Counted from the first letter of the stretch, positions 6,052 to 14,395 are shown. The stretch: 15,235 nt of DNA from Thermogutta sp. (GCA_012798155.1 JAAZNR010000866.1:1-15235); one strand, 5' to 3'. The notes: a model not told the origin generated them from the letters alone. Translations and numbers: made by a program.

Positions 6052-7257
6052 ATGGGGCGTTCCACTGCGGCGGCGAGCGTCGTCCTCGCCTTCTTGGTCG
6101 GTCTCCCGCTTTGGGATGCAGCGACTTCGCGTGCGGCCGAGCCTTCGCCCTCCGCGACATCGGACTACGAACGGCGTCTGGAGCGGCCCTGCGGCGTGTT
6201 CTGGACCGAGGTGCCGCTGCGGCGGGGCCTGATCCGCCTGGGAGAAGTGCAAGGCGTACCGATCTTTCTCGATCGCCGCGTCGATCCGGATCAGCGTGTG
6301 ACGCTCTCCCTGGAGGCCCCCAGCCTGCGTCAAGCCCTGGAATCGCTGGCGGAAAAGCTCGCGCTGGGGGTCTCGTATTTTGAGCCGATCGTCTATCTCG
6401 GGCCGCCCGCGGCCGCTTCCCGGCTGCGAACCTTGGCCGCCTTGCGGCAGGACGAGCTTCCCCCGCAGGACCGGCGTCGCGCCTTGCGGAAGCCGGCCGC
6501 CTGGCCCGCCCTCCGTACGCCCCGTGAAATCCTTCGCGACTTGTGCGGCGAAGCCGGCCTCTCGCCCGAGAATTTGGAGGACATCCCCCACGACCTCTGG
6601 CCGGAAGTCCGCCTCCCGGCGATGCCGTGGACGGACCGCATGACGCTGGTCCTGATCGGCTTCGATCGCACGTTTCAGATAGACTCGGTCCGCAACACCG
6701 TCGTCTTCGTCCCGATCACCGCGGAACCGACGCTGACTTGGCGTCTTCCCCTGCCCGCGGACGTTTCCGGCGATGCCGTTCTCGCTCAGCGTTGGCAAGA
6801 GGCCGTCCCCGGCGTGCGGGCTGAGATCGCCGGCGGCGAGGTGATCGCGGAAGGGCCGCTGGAGTCGCTGGAGAGATTGAGCGAACTCCTTCGCGGGGCC
6901 GACCGCACCGTACCGAATGGGTTGACGCCCGCGGCCGCCGCACCGCCGGCGTCGCCCGGCGGACCGCCCCCATCCGCCGCCGAGACGACCGATCCCTTCG
7001 TGTCGCGTCGTTTCCTGGTCCGACAGGGCCAAGGCACGCTGGGCGGCGTGATCCGCCAACTGGCCATGCAACTGCAAATGGACCTGCAAATCGACGCCGA
7101 CGCCCTGGCGAGCCGCGGCATTCGCTTGGATCAAAAGATCACCTTCAGTGTGAACAATGGAACGGTGGACGACCTGTGGCGGGCCGTGCTGGAACCGCAG
7201 GGATTGGCGTTCGAGCGCCGGGGGCGAGCAATCCGCATCTTTCCGGCCGCCCCCTGA
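6052..7257 (+). CDS. Secreted protein with three STN/secretin-N-like repeats
   Basis: A 401-aa protein. From the ATG at 6052 it has a signal peptide (MGRSTAAASVVLAFLVGLPLW, likely cut after TSRAA), so it is exported. Residues about 50-100 resemble the STN (secretin/TonB short N-terminal) fold. A second similar unit lies near 160-225 (REILRDLCGEAG, then MTLVLIGFDRTFQIDSVRN) and a third near 327-401 (GTLGGVIRQLAMQLQMDLQI to RRGRAIRIFP). There is no secretin pore or TonB-receptor barrel, and a Pro/Ala/Gly-rich linker precedes the last unit. Function unknown; STN-type folds bind partner proteins or peptidoglycan-linked complexes. In-frame ATGs at 5968 and 5986 are alternatives; the first lies in the MITE target duplication. 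6052 is preferred for the signal peptide, though its ribosome site (GCGGGGTG) is poor. Confidence 0.75.
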   Translation: MGRSTAAASVVLAFLVGLPLWDAATSRAAEPSPSATSDYERRLERPCGVFWTEVPLRRGLIRLGEVQGVPIFLDRRVDPDQRVTLSLEAPSLRQALESLAEKLALGVSYFEPIVYLGPPAAASRLRTLAALRQDELPPQDRRRALRKPAAWPALRTPREILRDLCGEAGLSPENLEDIPHDLWPEVRLPAMPWTDRMTLVLIGFDRTFQIDSVRNTVVFVPITAEPTLTWRLPLPADVSGDAVLAQRWQEAVPGVRAEIAGGEVIAEGPLESLERLSELLRGADRTVPNGLTPAAAAPPASPGGPPPSAAETTDPFVSRRFLVRQGQGTLGGVIRQLAMQLQMDLQIDADALASRGIRLDQKITFSVNNGTVDDLWRAVLEPQGLAFERRGRAIRIFPAAP

Positions 7258-7293
7258 AAAGGATCGCGGCGATCGCGGCGACGGCGGGCCGCC

Positions 7294-7592
7294 GGCTTGC
7301 TGCGATGCCTGCGAAGATGGGATCGCCGCCCTCGGGCGGGAATCGGCTGGGTAATTTTCTGGGTTCCCATCGGCCAGGGACGGCTACGCGGAAAGAAAGA
7401 TGGAAACGCGGAGAACCCAGTCGGGAATGAAAAGATGGAAACGCGGAAAATGGGGAGAACGCAGAGATCGGGCTACCAATTCTTCGTTCTCCTTCTGCCT
7501 TCTCCGCGTCCTCTGCGCCCTCCGCGTTTCAAAATCCGTGCCGTTTGGGCCTTTGCGTTTCAAAAACAGATCGGGCAAGGGCGTGAAGGGCT
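7294..7592. mobile_element. Degenerate second copy of the IS66-type MITE
   Basis: It shares a 22-bp identical block with the intact MITE (7365-7386 versus 5777-5798), a similar flank on its left (GATG, ATGGGA and GCCGCC in the same order), the CGCGGAGAAC and CTCCGCGTCCTCTGCGCCCT motifs, and a similar right end (GCGTGAAGGGCTA versus GCGTGAACGGCTA). The left terminal repeat is lost, and AAAGATGGAAACGCGG is partly duplicated within it (near 7398 and 7432). No target duplication can be seen. It fills the gap between the STN gene and hrpA and reaches the hrpA stop codon. The stretch 7258-7293 is only a GATCGCGGC short repeat. Confidence 0.65.
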
Positions 7593-10500
7593 ATCCCCGG
7601 ACTTTCTCCCACTGGCGATCCAGCCGCTGCGGCGAGACGGAGAAGTCCGTCCCCAAGGACTGCGCGAACAGCGACACGCGATACTCCTCCAGCATCCATC
7701 GGAAGCGGATCAGCTCCGGATCGAAGACGTCCAATTCCTCGTGCCGCCGGCGCCGCTCGCAAAAGGCCTGCCAATAGGGGCGAAAGGCGGCCAGGGCTTG
7801 CCGGTCTCGAAATACGCCTCCCAACTTCAGGGCCTCGATCCTGCGGCAGACGGCCTTGAAGTAACGGGGATAGGCCCGCAAGCGGCTCCACGGCGTCTGG
7901 GTCAAAAACCCCGGCCGGGTGAGTTCGGCGAGTTGCTCCGCCATATCCGCCCGCGCCTCTTCCCATTGCGGCGATTCCGCGGTCTCCAGCGCCGCCCGTG
8001 CCTCGTGGCAGCGCTCCAATAAGGGGCGGATGAGCGCCAGGACCTCTTGCACGGCCGGCGGCAACCGCTTCAATCCCCGCCGCAGGAGATCGTCGAATTG
8101 TTCGCGAGTGCGCGGCAAACCGCCCCACTGACCGACCTCCCAGGGGCCGACCAGCGTTTCGTCCAGGAACGCCCGATCCGCCAAGAGAAGTTTCAATTCC
8201 GCGCGGAAGTCGAACTCCGGCAAGGGGGCGCTCAGCAGTTCCAGGCGGCGACGGTCGGCGAATTGATCCCAATGCGGGTCGAGCCGCGACTCCATGGCAA
8301 AGGCCAGCAATCGCCGAATGCCGAAACGGGAGAGGACCGCCGCCCGCGCCGGACTGTCCGCCAATCGCAACGCCACGGCGTCGCCGGCATCGACCAAGGC
8401 CGGATATGCCCGCACGCGAATGCCGCCGCGCATCACCTCCACCACCTCCGGCAGCACCGGCCATTCCCAGCGGCGGAGGCCGTCGCGGTGCCATTGGGGA
8501 TCGTCCACGGCCGAGAAGGCCCGGCCGACTTCGGCCCCCAGGGACCGCCGCAGCGACTCCCAGTCGCGCCCCACCGCCAGGGGTTTTCCTTGACCGTCCA
8601 CGACGCGAATGCAGAACTGCATCTCCGCGGGGAGCTTATCCGGGCGGAAATCCTGAGGCCGAATCTCCTCGCCGGCCAAGCGCGACAAGACCTCCGCCAC
8701 CGCGGGCAGAAACCGGCCTTCGCCGAATTGCAACTCCTCGACCGCCCGTTCCGCCGACTCCTGCGCCGGAATCAATTTCCGCCGCAACTCCTTGGGCAGG
8801 GACTTGATCAACGCCGCCACCTTGTCCCGCAGCAACCCCGGCACAAACCACGCCAAACGCTCGGGATCGAGGCTGGGAAACAGTTCCACGGGCACGGTCA
8901 GCGCGATGCCGTCCTCCTCTTCGCCCGGGGCAAAACGATACCGCAGCGGCACCGGCGTCGTACCGACCACGAGGTGATCGGGAAATGCCTCCGCCGGAGC
9001 GGCGGGGTCCTCCCGCACGACATCTTGGGACGACATATGCAGGATGGACCGGTCCTTCTTGCACGCCTCGCGCCACCACGCCAGCAGTCCGCGAAGGTCG
9101 TAAACGTCGTGCGGAATGCGTTGATCGTAAAAGTCGAATTGCGCCCACTGGCCGAGCAGCAGATCGACCCTCCGCGAACGGACCTGGAGTTCCTCCATTT
9201 GCTTGACGAGCCGGCGATTGTGCTCGAAGAAGGCCGCTTTGCATTCGACTTCGCCTTCCACCAAGCCGTGCTGGATGAGCATTTCGCGGGCCGCGGCGGG
9301 GTCGATCGGCCCCAGGGCCTTCCGCCGCCGGGGGACGACGGGAAGACCCTGCAACGTGACCTTTTCGTGAATCATGGCCGCCCCGTAACGGCGGCTCCAA
9401 TACGGATCCACGTAATCCCGGCGGATCAGGTGCGGCGCGAGGTCCTCGATCCAGGCGGGGTCGATGCGGGCGCAGGTCCGCAGATAGCGGCGGCCGGTTT
9501 CGACGACTTCCGCCGCCACGACCCAATGCGGCTTGGACTCGAAGAGGGCCGAGCCGGGCCAAAGATGGGCCTTGCCGCCCCCCGCCGTTTGATACTCGTG
9601 CCCCTGCTTGCGATAGGCGGTATTGGTGAGAAAACCGGTCAGAATGGCGCGGTGGATGGCCGCATAGTCCCGCGTCCGCCGCTGCGAGGCCATGCCGGCC
9701 TCCCGCACCAGGGCTTGCAGCTCGCGGTAGATATCGGCCCATTCCCGCAGGCGATTGTACGAGAGATAGTTCTGCGCGCAGGCCTTTTGCAGTTGATTCC
9801 GCGAGAGCTTGGCCTTCAAGTTCTGGTAGAAATCCCAAAGGTTGAGATAGGTCAAGAAGTCCGACTGCGGGTCGTGAAAGCGGGCGTGCGCGGCGTCCGC
9901 GTCGGCGGCCCGATCCTGCGGCCTCAGCCGCGGGTCATCGACTTCCAGGCCCGACGCGATGATCAAGACCTCGTGCAGCGAGCCTTCCTCGCGAGCCGCC
10001 AGAATGATGCGTGCGATGCGGGGATCGACGGGCATGCGGGCCAATTCCCGGCCGAGCGGGGTCAGCTCGCCGTCCTCGTCCAACGCTTGCAGTTCCCCAA
10101 GCGTCTTGAAGCCGTCGCGGACCGCGTCCGATCGCGGCGGGTCGAGGAAGGGAAACGTCTCCGCATCCCCCAGCCGCAGGGCCTTGAGTTGGAGGATGAC
10201 GTTGGCCAGATTGGTCCGCAGGATTTCCGGCGGCGTGTAGCGGTCACGGCGTTCGAGATCGGCTTCTTCGTAGAGGCGAATGCACACGCCCGGCCCTTCC
10301 CGACCGCAGCGGCCCTTCCGCTGTTCCGCCGAGGCCTGCGAGATCGGCTCGATGGGCAGTCGCTGCGTCTTGGTGCGAGGGGAATAGCGGCTGATTCGCG
10401 CCACGCCGCTATCCACCACGCACCGGATGCCGGGCACCGTGAGCGACGATTCGGCCACGTTCGTGGCGAGGATGATCCGCCGGCGGCCGTGCGGTAGAAA

Positions 10501-11526
10501 AACCCGCTGCTGCTCGTTGACGGAAAGCCGGGCATACAAGGGGATGATTTCGGCCTCGCGGAGGCGATCATCGCCCGACGTGCCTCGCGCGCGAAGCAAC
10601 CTGGCCGTCTCGTGGATGTGGCGTTCCGTGGGCAGGAAGACCAAGATATCACCCCCCGTCGCCTGGAGCGCCTCGCCCACCGCGTTCGCCACCTCGTCCT
10701 GCCAGTTCGGCTCCAGGGCCGGATCGTCCAGGACCGGCGGCCGATAACGCACCTCGACCGGATACATCCGGCCGGAGACCTCGATCACGGGGGCCGGCAC
10801 GCCGTCCAGGGCGAAGTGCTCCGCGAATCGCTCCGCGTCGATCGTGGCCGACGTGACGATGACCTTCAAATCGGACCGCTTATCCAGCAACCGGCGGAGG
10901 TAGCCCAAGAGAAAATCGATGTTCAAGGACCGCTCGTGGGCTTCGTCGATGATCAGGGTATCGTATTGCTCCAAAAAGCGGTCGGTCTGCGTTTCGGCCA
11001 AGAGGATGCCGTCGGTCATGAGTTTGATATAGGTGTCCGGCCCGGTGACATCGGCAAAGCGGACCTTGAAGCCCACCGCCTTGCCCAAAGGGACGCCCAA
11101 TTCCTCCGCGATTCTGGCGGCCACGGAGCGGGCGGCGATCCTCCGCGGTTGGGTGTGGCCGATCATCCCCGCAATCCCCCGCCCCAACTTCAGGCATAAC
11201 TTGGGCAATTGCGTGGATTTGCCCGAGCCGGTTGCGCCGCAGACGATGATCGCCCGGTGAGACTGGACGGCGGCCGCGATGTCATCGAGCGCATCGAGGA
11301 TCGGCAACCGGCCGGAGAACTCGAAGCGCGGGATGCCGGCGGCGCGGTCGGCACGGCGGGCGGCCGAGGCCTCCGCCCGTTCGCGGAGCCGCTTCAGCGC
11401 CGCCTCGCCTTGCCGGCCGTTTCCGCCGTTGCGGGCCAAACGTTCCAGGGCGCGGCGGAGGGGGAAACGATCCGCCAACATGACATCCGCCAAGATCCCG
11501 CGGATTTCGTCGATCGAGGCATTCAT
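7591..11526 (-). CDS. hrpA: ATP-dependent DEAH-box RNA helicase HrpA
   Basis: A 1311-aa protein, the size of E. coli HrpA (about 1300). Helicase motifs in order: Walker A GATGSGKST (97-105), DEAH (194-197), SAT (226-228), TNVAESSLT (355-363) and QRKGRCGR (402-409). Next come HA2 and OB-fold regions and the long C-terminal DUF3418-type region typical of bacterial HrpA. HrpA is a cytoplasmic 3'-5' RNA helicase linked to mRNA processing and rescue of stalled ribosomes. The start at 11526 (MNASIDEIRGIL) is chosen because the 77 residues readable upstream (from 11757) are low-complexity and not family-like; the Shine-Dalgarno is weak. The stop codon lies at the edge of a degenerate MITE, so the last residues may have been altered, but length looks complete. 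It stands alone, with no co-directional neighbour close by. Confidence 0.95.
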   Translation of the reverse strand: MNASIDEIRGILADVMLADRFPLRRALERLARNGGNGRQGEAALKRLRERAEASAARRADRAAGIPRFEFSGRLPILDALDDIAAAVQSHRAIIVCGATGSGKSTQLPKLCLKLGRGIAGMIGHTQPRRIAARSVAARIAEELGVPLGKAVGFKVRFADVTGPDTYIKLMTDGILLAETQTDRFLEQYDTLIIDEAHERSLNIDFLLGYLRRLLDKRSDLKVIVTSATIDAERFAEHFALDGVPAPVIEVSGRMYPVEVRYRPPVLDDPALEPNWQDEVANAVGEALQATGGDILVFLPTERHIHETARLLRARGTSGDDRLREAEIIPLYARLSVNEQQRVFLPHGRRRIILATNVAESSLTVPGIRCVVDSGVARISRYSPRTKTQRLPIEPISQASAEQRKGRCGREGPGVCIRLYEEADLERRDRYTPPEILRTNLANVILQLKALRLGDAETFPFLDPPRSDAVRDGFKTLGELQALDEDGELTPLGRELARMPVDPRIARIILAAREEGSLHEVLIIASGLEVDDPRLRPQDRAADADAAHARFHDPQSDFLTYLNLWDFYQNLKAKLSRNQLQKACAQNYLSYNRLREWADIYRELQALVREAGMASQRRTRDYAAIHRAILTGFLTNTAYRKQGHEYQTAGGGKAHLWPGSALFESKPHWVVAAEVVETGRRYLRTCARIDPAWIEDLAPHLIRRDYVDPYWSRRYGAAMIHEKVTLQGLPVVPRRRKALGPIDPAAAREMLIQHGLVEGEVECKAAFFEHNRRLVKQMEELQVRSRRVDLLLGQWAQFDFYDQRIPHDVYDLRGLLAWWREACKKDRSILHMSSQDVVREDPAAPAEAFPDHLVVGTTPVPLRYRFAPGEEEDGIALTVPVELFPSLDPERLAWFVPGLLRDKVAALIKSLPKELRRKLIPAQESAERAVEELQFGEGRFLPAVAEVLSRLAGEEIRPQDFRPDKLPAEMQFCIRVVDGQGKPLAVGRDWESLRRSLGAEVGRAFSAVDDPQWHRDGLRRWEWPVLPEVVEVMRGGIRVRAYPALVDAGDAVALRLADSPARAAVLSRFGIRRLLAFAMESRLDPHWDQFADRRRLELLSAPLPEFDFRAELKLLLADRAFLDETLVGPWEVGQWGGLPRTREQFDDLLRRGLKRLPPAVQEVLALIRPLLERCHEARAALETAESPQWEEARADMAEQLAELTRPGFLTQTPWSRLRAYPRYFKAVCRRIEALKLGGVFRDRQALAAFRPYWQAFCERRRRHEELDVFDPELIRFRWMLEEYRVSLFAQSLGTDFSVSPQRLDRQWEKVRG

Positions 11527-11795
11527 GGAAACCCGGGAAAGATGAGCATCGTCGCAATACTTGCCGGCCCCTCTTCGCGGCACCATGGGAAGGGCACCAT
11601 GGGGAGGGGATATCCGCCCCTCGCCCACAGATGAACGGCGGCGCCCCCGTGCCGGACCGGCCCCGTCCCCTTGCCGCAATCCCAGCATATTCCATGTTAA
11701 CGCAACGCACAGAAGGCGTTGCAGCCCCGCTTCGGGGGAGAAAGTCCCCACCGCCACGGCACGGCAATCTCCGGCGCATCTCGATTACGATACAA
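11527..11795. other. hrpA upstream region
   Basis: No gene. It contains an 11-bp direct repeat GGCACCATGGG (11579-11589 and 11593-11603). A hairpin CCCC/GGGG near 11735 lies on the probable hrpA leader side. No convincing promoter pair for hrpA was found by eye. Confidence 0.4.
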
Positions 11796-12011
11796 TACTG
11801 ATTGACCGAGCTGATTGATCGAACTTACTGACTGGACTTTTGCAGATTGTGGTGACAAGTTCTCGTGCGCCTTGGAAGAGGGTTATGGTGAGGGCAATTA
11901 GCCGCGAAAACGGCTTGCCGTGATTGCCCACTTCACCAAGCCCTCACCCGCTGTCCCTCTCCCTGAGAGAGAGGGGAGCAGTTTGCAAAAGTCCAGTTAC
12001 TGATTGACCGA
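11796..12011. repeat. 14-bp direct repeat TACTGATTGACCGA flanking the second MITE
   Basis: Exact copies at 11796-11809 and 11998-12011. Between the left copy and the MITE are degenerate versions (CTGATTGATCGA, CTTACTGA). The MITE thus sits in or next to a small imperfect tandem array, which makes the exact target duplication ambiguous. Confidence 0.7.
11832..11996. mobile_element. 165-bp MITE with 13-14 bp perfect terminal inverted repeats
   Basis: The left end CTGGACTTTTGCA (11832-11844) is matched perfectly by its complement at 11984-11996; including the next base pair makes 14 bp. It is flanked by TTACTGA at 11825-11831 and 11997-12003, a 7-bp duplication (5 bp if the longer inverted repeat is used). 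Inside, GGTGAGGGC (near 11890) pairs with GCCCTCACC (near 11940), and CCCTCTCCCTGAGAGAGAGGG forms another hairpin, so the whole element folds on itself. No coding capacity. It is unrelated in sequence to the IS66-type MITE, and I cannot name its parent family. Confidence 0.75.
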
Positions 12012-12139
12012 CCGTTGCCGAGACGGACGTTTGTTACCAGTGTTTGTTGCCAGACGCTGGGTATGGCAGCGTCGCCGTCCGGCCGGGGGCAGTACGACCG
12101 GGCGGCGAGGCGGCTCGATGCCTGAGACCGACATGCTCG

Positions 12140-12180
12140 GGTGGCTGGGGTCGTAGCGAAGCGAAGCCCCCAGCTACCCC
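12140..12180. repeat. Palindromic dispersed repeat, copy 3 (inverted)
   Basis: GGTGGCTGGGGTCG followed by TAGCGAAGCGAAG and CCCCCAGCTACCCC. The reverse complement closely matches the unit at 5251-5285 (same GCTGGGG stem, CTTCGCT loop and CACCC tail). It lies in the divergent gap between hrpA and the phosphorylase gene, so it cannot simply be a terminator. Confidence 0.6.
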
Positions 12181-12282
12181 ACGTAGCCCCCGTCACGCCA
12201 ACGCCGGGTGGGTGCATCCAGGCTCAAGTCGCGTGGCGTGCGACTTGGAGAGCGTCCGCCCCGGCTTGCAGACATCACAAAC

Positions 12283-13197
12283 ATGGTCTTGCACCACTGG
12301 CTGAAATCTCAGATTCAGGCAACCGCGGGGGAGGCCTTGCGGCAAGCCCTGAGCGAGTCTCTGCGCCGATCCGACCGCGAATCTGAACAAGAGGGCGACC
12401 GCCGGGCCCGTCGATCCGATCCGGACGGTCGAGAGAAGGGAGCGTCCGCGTTTTCCGCCCGAGTCGGCATCGTGGCGGCCCTGCCTTCCGAGGCCGACCC
12501 GCTGCGAAGACGGATGGAAAATGGGATCGCATTGGCCGGCGACGGATTTTCCGCGTACACGGGCAAGATCGGGGGATGCCCCACGGCGGTCATCACGGCC
12601 GGTCCCGGCGAAGAGGCCGCCCGACGGGCCGCCGCCGCCTTGCTGCTCGGACACCGCCCGCGCTACGTCTTGGCCGCGGGTTTTGCCGGCGGCCTGGTCC
12701 CCGAACTCCACCGCTACGACATTTTCATCCCGGATGTCCTTTTGCACCACTCGGGGAAAAAGCTGCGGCTGGATACCCCGGCCGGACCCGCCGGAGCGGC
12801 TGGAGACTCGACCGGCGGCCGAACGTGGAAGACGGGACCGCTGCTTACGGTGCAGCGCGTCGTTCGCGAACCGGCGGAAAAAAGCCGTTTGGCAGCCGAT
12901 TTCGGGGCCTGGGCCGTCGATATGGAGACCTTTGCCGTGGCCGAGGTCTGCCGGGCCGCCAAGGTCCCCATGCTGGCCGTGCGAGTCATCACCGATACCT
13001 GCGAGGATCGCCTCTCCAAGGAGGTCGAATACCTGCTGGAAAAGCGGCTTCTCGCCCAGCAGCTCGGCTTCGCCGCCGGCACGATCCTCCGCCGCTGGTC
13101 CGCCCTGAAGGAGCTTTGGCGGCTGTACGAGCAGGCCGTAAAGGCCGGCGACCGCCTGGCCGACTTCCTGGTCGCCGTGCTGCCGAGTTTTTCGTGA
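12283..13197 (+). CDS. Nucleoside-phosphorylase-superfamily protein, MTA/SAH-nucleosidase-like
   Basis: A 304-aa protein. Its core starts VGIVAALPSEADPL (about 61-74), the family opening with the acidic residue Glu70. It also has the glycine motif AAGFAGGL (141-148), VDMETFAVAEVC (212-223), matching the VDMEAAAIAQ ribose-binding signature with Glu215, and the catalytic-type Asp238 in ITDT. These residues suit cleavage of methylthioadenosine, S-adenosylhomocysteine or a related nucleoside. A hopanoid-associated phosphorylase of the same superfamily is an alternative. Ahead of the core lie about 60 extra residues: an amphipathic helix (MVLHHWLKSQIQATAGEA) and a highly charged Arg/Asp/Glu linker. 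The start is the ATG at 12283, with a weak ribosome site; a GTG at 12208 would only add non-family sequence overlapping repeats. It lies 51 bp before the DUF971 gene. Confidence 0.85.
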   Translation: MVLHHWLKSQIQATAGEALRQALSESLRRSDRESEQEGDRRARRSDPDGREKGASAFSARVGIVAALPSEADPLRRRMENGIALAGDGFSAYTGKIGGCPTAVITAGPGEEAARRAAAALLLGHRPRYVLAAGFAGGLVPELHRYDIFIPDVLLHHSGKKLRLDTPAGPAGAAGDSTGGRTWKTGPLLTVQRVVREPAEKSRLAADFGAWAVDMETFAVAEVCRAAKVPMLAVRVITDTCEDRLSKEVEYLLEKRLLAQQLGFAAGTILRRWSALKELWRLYEQAVKAGDRLADFLVAVLPSFS

Positions 13198-13248
13198 CTC
13201 TCGCGGCCGAAAGGTCGCCGCACTGTTGGATGGAGAAAAGCCGCCCGG

Positions 13249-13563
13249 ATGACTCAACCGCGCCCTTTGGAATTGGGTTTGGAAGGTAACGACCTCATCA
13301 TCACGTGGAGCGACGGGCGGCGAAGTCGCTACGCGCCTCAGCGACTGCGGGCCGTATGTCCTTGCGCCGGCTGCAACGAGGCGCGGAGGCACGCCGTGCC
13401 CCCCGTGCCCCTCGACTCGCCCCTGCCCGACATCCCCCAAACCGTCGCCTTCCGCACGGTGGAACCGGTCGGCAACTACGCCTACAAGATCGGCTTCAGC
13501 GACGGCCACGACACGGGAATCTATACCCTGGACAAGCTTTACCAGTGGGGCGAACCCGCCTGA
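13249..13563 (+). CDS. DUF971 (GBBH-like N-terminal domain) protein
   Basis: A 104-aa single-domain protein. It shows the DUF971 pattern: LIITWSDGRRSRYAPQRLRAVCPCAGC near the start (Cys cluster CPCAGC about 37-42) and YAYKIGFSDGHDTGIYTLDKLY near the end. The domain is also the N-terminal, zinc-binding part of gamma-butyrobetaine hydroxylase. Stand-alone copies often occur beside or fused to Mrp/ApbC iron-sulfur carriers, but no mrp gene is visible here. Cytoplasmic. It probably shares a transcript with the upstream phosphorylase gene. The ribosome site is weak (GGAG 13 nt upstream). Confidence 0.9.
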   Translation: MTQPRPLELGLEGNDLIITWSDGRRSRYAPQRLRAVCPCAGCNEARRHAVPPVPLDSPLPDIPQTVAFRTVEPVGNYAYKIGFSDGHDTGIYTLDKLYQWGEPA

Positions 13564-13579
13564 TCGCCGCACGCCGGCT

Positions 13580-14008
13580 TCAGCCCGGGCCGGCCCCGCG
13601 TCCCGGCAAGCGCCACCAGGCGGGCCGCTCCGGGGGGACCAGGACCGTCAGCAAGACCGTCACCGCCGCCACGGCGGTGTACGCCGTCACGAACACCCAA
13701 GGCGGCGCATGGCAGAAAAGGATGCGGTCAATCCAATGCCCGACGAAGGAGCCGGGGTACACATCCACGTTGGCGAGCGTTCGCAGGTGTTTTTCCAGCG
13801 TCGTCAGCGGGCATTCGATCCCCAGCCAGGCCTGATAGGCCACGATGCCGATCATCGCCAGATGGATGACTCGCGGCCAGAATCGCCGCACCCACCTCCA
13901 GCGGAGGATGACCCCCAAGGGAATCAGGACCAGACCCAAGAGGACCACCGCGACATACGCGAAGTGCACAGCGATGACCACGTCGGCGAGATAGGCATAG
14001 GCTCGCAT
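13580..14008 (-). CDS. DUF2784 integral membrane protein
   Basis: A 142-aa protein with four hydrophobic segments (about 5-35, 45-64, 100-125, with the first long enough to form two helices). It has the DUF2784 landmarks: an N-terminal LADVVIAVHFAYVAVVLLG, the central ECPLTTLEKHLR and the motif YPGSFVGHWIDRILF. Inner-membrane protein of unknown function. It converges on the DUF971 gene with only 16 bp between the stops. The start ATG at 14008 has a weak GAGG upstream. Confidence 0.85.
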   Translation of the reverse strand: MRAYAYLADVVIAVHFAYVAVVLLGLVLIPLGVILRWRWVRRFWPRVIHLAMIGIVAYQAWLGIECPLTTLEKHLRTLANVDVYPGSFVGHWIDRILFCHAPPWVFVTAYTAVAAVTVLLTVLVPPERPAWWRLPGRGAGPG

Positions 14009-14127
14009 GGTATGCGCCGTCCTCTGCCGGCAGGGAGTTCGAGCAGGTTTGCGATCGCGAGGCGGACTGCTCCCAAGCCGCTTACCAATCTGTTTCCCAG
14101 GCTGTTCCCCAACGGGATTCCCAAGCG

Positions 14128-14152
14128 GATTCCAGAATCCGATTCCAGAATC
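14128..14152. repeat. Tandem GATTCCAGAATC palindromic repeat
   Basis: GATTCCAGAATCC (14128-14140) is followed directly by GATTCCAGAATC (14141-14152). Each unit is itself an inverted repeat (GATTC/GAATC). Degenerate ATTCCC/GTTCCC units lie just upstream (14085-14127). Could be a binding site pair or slippage. Confidence 0.6.
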
Positions 14153-14198
14153 ACCGCGCGAGGGTACGGAGCGGCGCCGCCTCCAGGGACCATCCGCG

Positions 14199-14230
14199 GA
14201 CGGATCGCCCCCCAGACGGATCGCCCCCCA
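14199..14230. repeat. 16-bp perfect tandem repeat (two copies)
   Basis: GACGGATCGCCCCCCA occurs exactly twice, at 14199-14214 and 14215-14230, about 190 nt upstream of the DUF2784 start and 165 nt beyond the HemQ stop. Confidence 0.75.
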
Positions 14231-14395
14231 TAGGACTAGATGTGGCGAAGCGGCCGGTTATTCCCGTGCCGGCAATCAAGGGGATTTTTCACGGGTCGCA
14301 CAGTCGCAAAAAGAAGGGAGCGCCGGGAGCGCGATTCGCGCGGCGGGCCGCGGCCGACGACCCATCCCCCCAATCCGCATCACGCCGCCGAAACG

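Larger units (their letters stand above)
14009..14395. other. Intergenic gap between HemQ and the DUF2784 gene
   Basis: No gene. It holds two short tandem repeats, listed separately, and, just after the HemQ stop on the minus strand, GC-rich inverted sequences followed by TTCTTTTT (plus near 14310-14318), a weak terminator candidate. No clear promoter for the DUF2784 gene was seen. Confidence 0.4.

Noticed and set aside
5959..7134. Minus-strand open frame (391 codons) opposite the STN-repeat gene
   Set aside because: The plus frame has a signal peptide and repeated domain-like units; the minus frame is low-complexity Arg/Gly/Gln sequence.
8047..10497. Plus-strand open frame (816 codons) antisense to hrpA
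   Set aside because: It lies wholly inside the helicase gene, whose motifs are unambiguous; the composition is that of a shadow frame.
11527..11757. Longer N-terminus for HrpA (start at 11757)
   Set aside because: The 77 extra residues are not family-like and include a low-complexity Arg/Gly/Pro stretch; the HrpA-like sequence begins at the ATG at 11526.
12193..13572. Minus-strand open frame (459 codons) opposite the phosphorylase and DUF971 genes
   Set aside because: Both plus-strand genes show conserved motifs; the opposite frame shows none.
14300..14395. Rho-independent terminator after HemQ
   Set aside because: The T-rich run follows only short, imperfect GC stems, too weak to call as a separate feature.
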